The notes under the pieces were generated by a model. It was not told where the DNA came from and ran no database searches. It saw only the letters and a list, made by a program, of their open reading frames with translations. A stretch of DNA of 64,000 nt, taken from assembly GCF_030503635.1 (NCBI RefSeq), contig NZ_CP129965.1:868001-932000 (forward strand). The letters are read 5' to 3'. Positions 57,729 to 64,000 of the stretch are shown here, one piece after another; within the stretch, counting starts at the first letter, position 1, and every line of letters begins with the position of its first letter. This stretch comes from Corynebacterium sp. P3-F1 (GTDB lineage Bacteria; Actinomycetota; Actinomycetes; Mycobacteriales; Mycobacteriaceae). The position numbers were made by a program, and so were the translations under genes.

Positions 57729-59012
57729 TTAAACCTGGATCTCCCCGTCGATCGCCGGGCGCGCGATGTCGCGGCGGTAGAAGGAGCCATCCAGGTCGAT
57801 CTGCTCGATCGTCTCGTAGGCCGCGTCCACTGCGTCTTCGAGAGTCGCGCCCGTGCCGACAATGTTGAGCACGCGGCCGCCCGCGGAGACATAGCCGCCG
57901 TCCCGGGAGGAGGTGCCGGCGTGGAGGACGCGCGTGGGGTCGCCCAGAAGCCCGCCCTGCGCGGTGATCGGGTCGCCCTTGCGCGGGTTGGCCGGGTAGT
58001 TCTCGGCGGCCAACACCACCGTCACGGCGAAGCCGTCCTTCCACTCGAGCGGGGCCAGCGCATCCAGGGTGCCGGTGGCCGTGGCGTGCAGGACGTCAGC
58101 GAGCGGAGTCTCCAGCAGGGCGAGCACGGCTTGCGTTTCCGGGTCGCCGAAGCGGGCGTTGAATTCCACCACGGCGGGCCCGTCCGCACCCCAGGCCAGC
58201 CCGGCGTAGAGCAGGCCGGAGTACGGAGTGCCGCGGCGCACCATCTCAGCCGCCACGGGGGCGACCACCTCGTCGACGATGCGCCTAACGCCGTCAGCAG
58301 GCAGCCACGGCAGCGGGGTGTAGGCGCCCATGCCGCCGGTATTGGGGCCCTCGTCATTGTCGTAGGCGCGCTTATGGTCCTGGGCCGGGATCAGCGGCAC
58401 GACAATTTCACCGTCGACGAGGCAGAACAGGGAGACCTCCGGGCCCTCGAGGAAGGACTCGAACAGCACGGGGTTGCCGGCGGCGATGACGGCCTCGGCG
58501 TGCTCCTTGGCTGCGGCGCGGTCCGGCGTCACCACAACGCCTTTGCCGCCGGCGAGACCGTCATCTTTGACCACCCAGGTGGGGCCGAACGCGTCGAGCG
58601 CCGCCTCCATCTCGGAGGCATCGGTGACCTGGCGGGCATCGGCGGTCCGAACACCCGCCGCAGCCATGACGTCTTTCGCGAACGCCTTCGAGCCCTCCAG
58701 TGCGGCGGCAGCTTTGGAGGGACCGAAGACGGCGATGTCCGCTTCCCTTAGCGCGTCGGCGACACCGGCCACCAGCGGCTGCTCCGGGCCAATGACCACC
58801 AAGTCCGCACCGATGGACTGGGCCAGCGCGACAGTGGCGGGACCATCGGTGACATCGAGCTCGTGCACAGCGGCCAGGCCCGCGATACCGGCATTGCCCG
58901 GCGCGGCATGCAGCTCATGCTGCCCGTCCCCGGGTGCCGGTGCGGACGATGCTGCCAGTGCATGGACAAGGGCGTGTTCGCGGCCGCCCGAACCGATCAC
59001 GAGGATGCGCAT
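57729..59012 (-). CDS. purD: Phosphoribosylamine-glycine ligase
   Basis: Second step of purine synthesis: attaches glycine to phosphoribosylamine. The 427-residue ATP-grasp protein starts [15 protein letters not shown] and has [38 protein letters not shown] and [18 protein letters not shown] seven bases before the ATG implies a leaderless start. It is divergent from the HIT gene, 31 bases apart. Confidence 0.96.
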   Translation of the reverse strand: MRILVIGSGGREHALVHALAASSAPAPGDGQHELHAAPGNAGIAGLAAVHELDVTDGPATVALAQSIGADLVVIGPEQPLVAGVADALREADIAVFGPSKAAAALEGSKAFAKDVMAAAGVRTADARQVTDASEMEAALDAFGPTWVVKDDGLAGGKGVVVTPDRAAAKEHAEAVIAAGNPVLFESFLEGPEVSLFCLVDGEIVVPLIPAQDHKRAYDNDEGPNTGGMGAYTPLPWLPADGVRRIVDEVVAPVAAEMVRRGTPYSGLLYAGLAWGADGPAVVEFNARFGDPETQAVLALLETPLADVLHATATGTLDALAPLEWKDGFAVTVVLAAENYPANPRKGDPITAQGGLLGDPTRVLHAGTSSRDGGYVSAGGRVLNIVGTGATLEDAVDAAYETIEQIDLDGSFYRRDIARPAIDGEIQV

Positions 59013-59043
59013 GCGGCCCATAGTATCGCTACCCTGGGCGGGC
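59013..59043. promoter_or_regulatory. Bidirectional promoter, purD / HIT gene
   Basis: Minus-strand -10 TACTAT (59020-59025) and plus-strand -10 TACCCT (59030-59035), four bases apart. They sit seven and eight bases from the start codons. Confidence 0.65.
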
Positions 59044-59478
59044 ATGAGCACTGTCAGCACTGTCTTCACCAAGATCATCAACGGGGAGATCCCCGGCCGT
59101 TTCATCTACCGCGACGAGACTGTCGCCGCGTTTTTGACCATCGAGCCGATCGCGTACGGCCACACGCTCGTGGTTCCGGTCGCCGAGGTGGACAAGTGGA
59201 CGGACCTGGATTCGGCGACGTGGCTGCACGCCAACGAGGTGGCACAGGAGATCGGCCAGGCTGTGATCACGGCCTTCGGCTCGGAGCGCGCCGGCTACCT
59301 CATCGCGGGCTTCGAGGTGCCGCACGCCCACATCCATGTCTTCCCGGCCAACGACATGTCCGGCTACAGCCTGCAGAACATCATGCGCGCCGACGAAACG
59401 GACGATGCCGAGATGGACGCCGCCGCCGAAAAGCTGCGCGCTGAGCTGGGCACCGGCCCAGACGGCCGCCGCGCCTAG
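59044..59478 (+). CDS. HIT-family nucleotide hydrolase
   Basis: 144-residue histidine-triad protein. The active site is HAHIHVFP with His94, His96 and His98; [11 protein letters not shown] and AYGHTLVVP are the N-terminal family marks. Members cleave nucleoside phosphoramidates or dinucleotide conjugates; the substrate here is unknown. It resembles Rv0759c, which lies near phoPR in M. tuberculosis as I recall. The gene ends 16 bases before the convergent kinase gene. Confidence 0.92.
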   Translation: MSTVSTVFTKIINGEIPGRFIYRDETVAAFLTIEPIAYGHTLVVPVAEVDKWTDLDSATWLHANEVAQEIGQAVITAFGSERAGYLIAGFEVPHAHIHVFPANDMSGYSLQNIMRADETDDAEMDAAAEKLRAELGTGPDGRRA

Positions 59479-59494
59479 TCTTTCCCGGTTCTTT

Positions 59495-60961
59495 CTAGCT
59501 CTCCCCGGCCGGCTGCTCCGGCCCACCGCCGCCGATGCGCAGCCACGGGAGACTCACCGTGAACTTGGAGCCCTCACCAGGCGCAGACTTCACGGTGATG
59601 GCGCCGCCGTGCTGCTCCACAATGGACTTCGTGATGGCTAGCCCCAGCCCGGAACCGCCGGCGCTCTTGGAGCGGTTACGCGAAGAATCCGCGCGGAAGA
59701 ACCGCTCGAAAATGTGGTCGGTGTCTTCCGGGTTCATCCCGCAGCCGTTGTCGGCCACATCGATGTAGACGTTGTCGAGGTATTCACGCAGCGTGATGGT
59801 CACTTCTGCGTCATCACCAGCGTGTTTGAACGCGTTACTGACCAGGTTGAGAAGCACTTGGTGGAGACGGTCGGGGTCACCGGACACCAGTGGGATGTCG
59901 GTTGCCTCCTTCTCCACGGTGAGCGAGCGCCCGGGAAACGCCGCCCGAGCGGAACTGCTGACAGACAGCACGAGTTCGAGAACGTCGACTTCCCGCATGT
60001 TCAGCCGCGTTCCTTCCGCGCGCGTGAGTGCCAGGAGGTCCTCCACCAGCAGCTTCATACGCGCCGATTCTTCGTCGATCTTGCTCAACACCATATCTGC
60101 GTCGTCCGTCGCACCGGCACGGTACAGCTCGGTGTAACCCCGCACGCTCGTTAGCGGGGTACGCAGTTCGTGCGACGCATCGCCAACGAAGCGGCGCATC
60201 TGCTCCTCTTTCTCCCGGGATTCGTCGAGAGTTTCTTGCAGCTGGCTGACCATCGTGTTCATCGCGTACGACAGGCGCCCGAATTCGGTGTCGCGCGGCC
60301 ACGCAGGCGCACGGCAGTTGATATTCCCGTCCGCGATCGCCAACGCCGTGTTCTCCAGATCCTTCAGTGGAAGCAGCGCCCGCCGGACAAAGAAAGTTCC
60401 GGCCGCGCCCATCACCGTCAACGCAAGCAGGCTTATCGACGCCAGCACCACCGCCAACGCCTCGAGCATCTTGTTTTCCTGCTCCAGCGATTTGGCGACG
60501 ACTGTCGCCGTCCCGTCCGGCGCCTGGACAGCGATGACCCTGAACTTCAAATCCGGTTGATCGCCGAAGATGCAGTCCGCCCCGACGGTGCGGGGGCGGC
60601 GATCGAAGATCAACTCCGACGTCCTTGGAAAGCAGCCGTTCACTTTGTCGATCCGCGGTGCCTGCCCGGGTACGACCGTCATGAGAAGGAACTGGCTGGG
60701 CAAGTACGTGTCCACGGAGGAATTTCGCACCTCCGGGCTGAGAGCCCACGTGGTGAGCCCCTTACGCAGGTCCTTATCCACCCGCTCGTACGTCTGATCG
60801 CGGGTCAGCCCCCACACAGCCGCCGACATTCCCGTCAGACCCAGCCCAGAAATGACCATCAAGATGATCAGCAGCCGGGTCCTCAGCCGCAATTTGGGAA
60901 CACGGCTCGCGGCCAGGCGTGTCAACGTCGCCGGTGCAACCTCCGGCCGAAGCGACGCCAT
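59495..60961 (-). CDS. phoS: Phosphate-responsive sensor histidine kinase (PhoS-like)
   Basis: Membrane sensor of 488 residues. Helices at about 28-52 and 168-192 flank an extracytoplasmic domain of about 115 residues with three cysteines. HAMP at about 193-245, phospho-acceptor His264 in DASHELRTPLTS, N box NLVSNAFKH, G boxes DNGCGM and GGSGLGL. Its start shares one base with the stop of the response regulator (TAATG). Neighbourhood and type match C. glutamicum PhoS and M. tuberculosis PhoR. What it senses is not shown. Confidence 0.88.
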   Translation of the reverse strand: MASLRPEVAPATLTRLAASRVPKLRLRTRLLIILMVISGLGLTGMSAAVWGLTRDQTYERVDKDLRKGLTTWALSPEVRNSSVDTYLPSQFLLMTVVPGQAPRIDKVNGCFPRTSELIFDRRPRTVGADCIFGDQPDLKFRVIAVQAPDGTATVVAKSLEQENKMLEALAVVLASISLLALTVMGAAGTFFVRRALLPLKDLENTALAIADGNINCRAPAWPRDTEFGRLSYAMNTMVSQLQETLDESREKEEQMRRFVGDASHELRTPLTSVRGYTELYRAGATDDADMVLSKIDEESARMKLLVEDLLALTRAEGTRLNMREVDVLELVLSVSSSARAAFPGRSLTVEKEATDIPLVSGDPDRLHQVLLNLVSNAFKHAGDDAEVTITLREYLDNVYIDVADNGCGMNPEDTDHIFERFFRADSSRNRSKSAGGSGLGLAITKSIVEQHGGAITVKSAPGEGSKFTVSLPWLRIGGGGPEQPAGES

Positions 60962-61683
60962 TACTGGCGCGGAGTGCGCAGCACGTAGCCCACGCCACGA
61001 ACAGTGTGAATGAGCGGGGTGTCACCGGTGTCGACCTTACGGCGCAGGTACGAGATGTAGGATTCCACCACGTTGCCGTCGCCGCCGAAATCGTAGTGCC
61101 ACACGTTGTCGAGGATCTTCGCCTTGGACAGCACCACTTCCGCGTTCAGCATCAGGTAGCGCAGGAGGTTGAATTCCGTCGGGGACAGTTCAACGATTTC
61201 TCCGGCCTTGGTCACCTCGTGGGTTTCGTCGTTAAGCGTCAAATCTGCGTAGCGGATCGTCGAATCCTCGACCTCGCCCTCGGTGACGTTGCCGCGGCGC
61301 AAAATGACGCGCAGTCGCGTGATCACCTCTTCAAGCGAGAACGGTTTGGTCACGTAGTCGTCCGCGCCGATGGTCAGACCGTGGATGCGGTCCTCCACAC
61401 CGTCCTTTGCCGTCAGGAACAGCACCGGAGCATCCAGACCTTCGCTGCGCAGCTTGGCCAGCAGCTCAAAACCGTCCATGCCCGGCATCATCACGTCGAG
61501 AATGTAAGCGTCCGGCTTGATTTCGCGCGCCAGCTTCAGCGCCTCCTGGCCAGATTCCGCCGACTCGACCTCGAAACCCTGGAACTTCAGCGAAACAGTG
61601 AGCAGCTCAACAATGTTCGGCTCGTCATCGACAACGAGCACCTGGACGTTCTGCGGGGTAGGCGTATCAGCCATGACAGTCAC
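60961..61683 (-). CDS. phoR: Phosphate-responsive response regulator (PhoR-like, OmpR family)
   Basis: 240-residue regulator. Receiver domain with acidic pocket VDDEP (Asp19, Asp20) and phospho-acceptor Asp63 in ILDVMMPGMD, then Lys in VTKPFS; winged-helix domain from about 145, with ELSPTEFNLLRYL and HTVRGVGYVLR. The GTG at 61683 with AAGGAAG is preferred, although an ATG nine bases later is possible. In C. glutamicum PhoR activates pst and other phosphate genes; GTTAAC repeats before pstS are a candidate target. Confidence 0.9.
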   Translation of the reverse strand: MTVMADTPTPQNVQVLVVDDEPNIVELLTVSLKFQGFEVESAESGQEALKLAREIKPDAYILDVMMPGMDGFELLAKLRSEGLDAPVLFLTAKDGVEDRIHGLTIGADDYVTKPFSLEEVITRLRVILRRGNVTEGEVEDSTIRYADLTLNDETHEVTKAGEIVELSPTEFNLLRYLMLNAEVVLSKAKILDNVWHYDFGGDGNVVESYISYLRRKVDTGDTPLIHTVRGVGYVLRTPRQ

Positions 61684-61856
61684 TTTCTTCCTTGAGCGGG
61701 GTGACTAGCCGCAAGGGCACTCAAGCAGCCCCTGCGCACGCGTCACGCGGGAACGAACCTATTCAACAAGCAGAAACTGAACGTTTCCTGTATGTCTACT
61801 GTACCGCTGTTTCGTCTTGAGAGGGAGTTCGTGGGGCGCGCTCAACACACAAACAA

Positions 61857-61888
61857 ACCCCAGCTCAACGTAGATCGCAGAGCTGGGG
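61857..61888 (-). terminator. Terminator of tRNA-Thr
   Basis: Perfect 9-bp stem CCCCAGCTC / GAGCTGGGG followed on the minus strand by TTTGTTTGTG. Confidence 0.85.
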
Positions 61889-61897
61889 CCGTACTTG

Positions 61898-61970
61898 AGC
61901 TGGAGACGAGACTTGAACTCGCAACCTACGGTTTACAAGACCGTTGCGCTACCGATTGCGCCACTCCAGC
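61898..61970 (-). tRNA. tRNA-Thr (TGT)
   Basis: Cloverleaf of 73 bases. Acceptor GCTGGAG/CTCCAGC, anticodon stem ACGGT/ACCGT with loop CTTGTAA, T-loop TTCAAGT. CCA is not encoded. Confidence 0.95.
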
Positions 61971-62058
61971 ACTGGCCGAGATTCTACAAGCAGAAGCACC
62001 CGCACGACAAAAGGGGTCTCTCCTCGCGCCGTACAGATCGGACAGTTAGTGTGTCGGT

Positions 62059-63702
62059 GTGGCAACGGTGTTCAAAAATATGCGGGAGTCGATGCGCACC
62101 ACCAGCCCGGTGGCGACCATCGACCAGGCGCGGACGTCTCCCCCGCCGTCCGTCCTCGCGCCCGTCGACCTGACCGACCCGACACAGGTGGCGGCAGTGA
62201 TGACCATTGGCGCACGCGTCGGCGAGATTCTCATCGCGAACGGAACAACCAGCTCTGACGCGAAAGCTCAGATTCACGCTGTAACGTCGTCGTACGGTCT
62301 CCACTACTGCCACGTGGACATCACGATGAACACCATCACGATCAACTCCCAGATCGGCACCGTGCGCAAACAGCCCGTCAACGTGTTCCGGGTTGTGACG
62401 GACATGTCCGAGAACTTCTCCAAACTGCAAGAGGTGGACCGCCTGATCCGCTCAATCCGTGCGGGTGCGACACCACCAGACATCGCGGAGAAGATTCTCG
62501 ACGAACTGGAAGCAGCTCCGCCACCGTACCCGGAGTGGGTATCCGTCGCCGGGTGGTCGCTTATGGGCGCGTCCATTGCGATCCTGCTCGGCGGCGATCT
62601 ACTCATGGCTGCGCTCGGCACAGTCACCGCCGCATTGATCACCATCATCAACACCTGGATGAGCAAGAAGCAGCTTCCGTACTTCTACCACTGCGTCGTC
62701 GGCGGCTTCGTGGCCACGGTGCCGGCCGCCGTGTTCTATTCGCTGGCCACGCGAGCAGGCACGACCATCGTGCCGAGTCAAGTCATCGCCACCGGCATCG
62801 TCGTCTTGCTCGCCGGCCTAACCCTCGTCCAGTCACTGCAAGACGGCGTGACCGGCTCCCCCGTCACTGCCAGCGGCCGCTTCTTCCAAGCCATCCTTTT
62901 CACCGGCGCGATCATCGCCGGAGTGGCCGGCGGCATTCAAGTGGCCGATCTCTTCGGTGCTGGCCTCCCCCCAATTGAGACGCAGCCCCCCACACCGACC
63001 TACGGATCGGCGATCGTGCGCAGCCTCGGCGGTGTTTTCGCCGCAGCCGGCTTCGCCCTCGCGGTGTATGCAGAAGTCCCCGCCATCATCGCGACCGCGG
63101 TCACCGCCTTCTTCGGCGGATTCACCTACTACGCCGTGCTCATCCCCTTCGGCTCGGGCCGCTTGTTCGCCACCGCACTGTGCTCGATCATGGTCGGTCT
63201 TGCCGGTGGTCTCATCGCCCGCCGCTACCTGATCGCCCCGCTGATCACCGAGGTCGCCGGTGTCACTCCGTTCCTGCCGGGTTCGGGCGTGTACCGCGGC
63301 ATGTACGCCCTGCTCAACGACCAGACCGTCCTGGGCCTGAACAACATGTTCATCGCGGTGAGCACCTGCATGGCCCTCGCTGGCGGCGTGGTGCTCGGCG
63401 AGTGGATCGCCCGACGCATCCGCCGCCCCCAGACGTTCAACCCCTACCGCGCCTTCCGCGCGGCAGGCCGCATGACGTTCCAGCAGATTCAACGCGCCGA
63501 GCAAGCCGCCGCCCGTCGCCGGGCCGAACAGCTTGCGAAGAACCAGGCGAAGAAAGAGCTGGCCAAGAAGACCCATCCACCGAAGCAGGTGAAGAAACAG
63601 CAGTCCAAAAAGCAGCAGCCGGTCAAGAATCCGCTGGCGAAGAAGCCCCCGAAGCAGACCCCGGGCGCGACCCCCAGCGCGGGCGGCGATGGCGTAGAAT
63701 AG
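62059..63702 (+). CDS. thrE: Threonine/serine exporter ThrE
   Basis: Proton-driven exporter of threonine and serine, 547 residues. The N-terminal cytoplasmic part (about 1-175) has VDITMNTITIN and EVDRLIRSIRAGATPPDIAEKILDELE, followed by about ten helices with IATGIVVLLAGLTLVQSLQDG and GVYRGMYALLNDQT. The C-terminal 75 residues are rich in Lys, Gln and Pro and longer than I recall for C. glutamicum ThrE (489 residues). The start GTG is six bases after TAGTGT, so it is probably leaderless. Confidence 0.93.
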   Translation: MATVFKNMRESMRTTSPVATIDQARTSPPPSVLAPVDLTDPTQVAAVMTIGARVGEILIANGTTSSDAKAQIHAVTSSYGLHYCHVDITMNTITINSQIGTVRKQPVNVFRVVTDMSENFSKLQEVDRLIRSIRAGATPPDIAEKILDELEAAPPPYPEWVSVAGWSLMGASIAILLGGDLLMAALGTVTAALITIINTWMSKKQLPYFYHCVVGGFVATVPAAVFYSLATRAGTTIVPSQVIATGIVVLLAGLTLVQSLQDGVTGSPVTASGRFFQAILFTGAIIAGVAGGIQVADLFGAGLPPIETQPPTPTYGSAIVRSLGGVFAAAGFALAVYAEVPAIIATAVTAFFGGFTYYAVLIPFGSGRLFATALCSIMVGLAGGLIARRYLIAPLITEVAGVTPFLPGSGVYRGMYALLNDQTVLGLNNMFIAVSTCMALAGGVVLGEWIARRIRRPQTFNPYRAFRAAGRMTFQQIQRAEQAAARRRAEQLAKNQAKKELAKKTHPPKQVKKQQSKKQQPVKNPLAKKPPKQTPGATPSAGGDGVE

Positions 63703-63750
63703 ACGGGTCAAAACTGTTTACCGCCAGGCAAGACCCCCAGGAGGTTTTTC

Positions 63751-64000
63751 GTGCCCCCCAAGATCACCGACAGCCGCCCCAACCCGGACGCAGCCGTCCA
63801 CACGGTCGAGGAGCAGACGGCCTCCGGCGCGCGCCGCATCGTGGCCACCTACGCGGAGGATCTTGTCGACGGTGTGACGCTCATGTGCATGCTCGGCATC
63901 GAACCGCAGGGTTTGGTGTACAAGCAATTCGCCGAGGACTACGAGGCTGAGATCGCCGCGGCTGAGGAGGAAGAATCCTCCGCGAAGAAATCCACCAAGA
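63751..64000 (+). CDS. Small acidic-tailed protein of unknown function, cut by window end
   Basis: Open from a GTG with a strong AGGAGG six bases upstream to the window edge (83 codons). The N-terminus is PPKITDSRPNPDAAVHTVEE, a compact middle contains TLMCMLGIEPQGLVYKQF, and the visible end is acidic then Lys-rich (EEEESSAKKSTK). I do not recognise the family. It follows thrE by 48 bases and may be co-transcribed. No signal peptide or membrane segment is visible. Confidence 0.7.
   Translation, partial: MPPKITDSRPNPDAAVHTVEEQTASGARRIVATYAEDLVDGVTLMCMLGIEPQGLVYKQFAEDYEAEIAAAEEEESSAKKSTK

Noticed and set aside
56688..58751. 687-codon plus-strand frame across purB and purD
   Set aside because: It is antisense to two clear purine genes and has no recognisable domain.

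Overview
The window looks like a piece of chromosome from a Corynebacterium-type actinobacterium. Supporting signs are the high G+C, a mycothiol synthase, a RamA-type LuxR regulator, a ThrE exporter, a MurA with Asp in place of the catalytic Cys, a DUF222/HNH protein, and many leaderless start codons preceded by a TANNNT -10 box. From memory, the gene order resembles the C. glutamicum cg2789-cg2913 region. The mshD / nitrobindin / pabC / ygfZ / DUF3073 / purM / purF / SCP block, and the purD / HIT / two-component block, also recall the M. tuberculosis Rv0757-Rv0822 region. No database search was possible, so genus and synteny statements are inference.

Layout. 1-1109: an unrecognised left edge, then nrdH with two NrdR-like boxes and rpmJ (both minus). 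1314-3659: nadE converges on a fructosamine-kinase/alkyltransferase pair, followed by tRNA-Ala. 3772-7839: a DsbA-like/DoxX-like thiol redox pair, pgm, and a fluoride-channel gene pair. 7889-9824: a decayed ABC transporter (deletion fusion plus nonsense codon) carrying an intact IS3-family element. 10013-15276: an rRNA operon (16S-23S-5S) on the minus strand with leader and tandem promoter candidates. 15934-20586: murA, ramA, cysK, cysE and a small acetyltransferase. 20691-22600: tRNA genes Glu-Asp and Asp-Phe separated by a DUF222/HNH gene, the two tRNA-Asp copies being identical. 22680-28547: zupT, a stand-alone maltokinase-cap-like protein, fadD, crtB-crtI and tRNA-Lys. 28650-34914: dusB-phoU facing pstSCAB. 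35152-40145: mshD, a DUF2993 protein, nitrobindin, pabC, ygfZ and DUF3073. 40322-47852: purine genes purM, purF, purL, purQ and purS with an SCP-like protein and a double hot-dog thioesterase. 47983-50733: a zinc-type ABC transporter with two Zur-like operators. 50718-59478: a DUF2334 protein, dctA, an oligopeptidase, purC, purB, purD and a HIT protein. 59495-64000: a PhoS/PhoR-like two-component pair, tRNA-Thr, thrE and the start of one more gene.

How the parts fit. Seven purine genes plus purD cover most of IMP synthesis. The pst operon, phoU and the PhoSR-type pair form a phosphate-starvation module. cysE and cysK make cysteine, which feeds mycothiol through mshD. ramA, dctA and fadD belong to carbon metabolism.

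The most unusual signals are five head-to-head gene pairs whose start codons are only 22-33 bp apart, each with a leaderless-type -10 in both directions (two pairs share the central TA). Others are a 17-bp tandem duplication at the cysE start that creates a tiny upstream frame ending in a Cys codon, and identical tRNA-Asp genes flanking the HNH gene.
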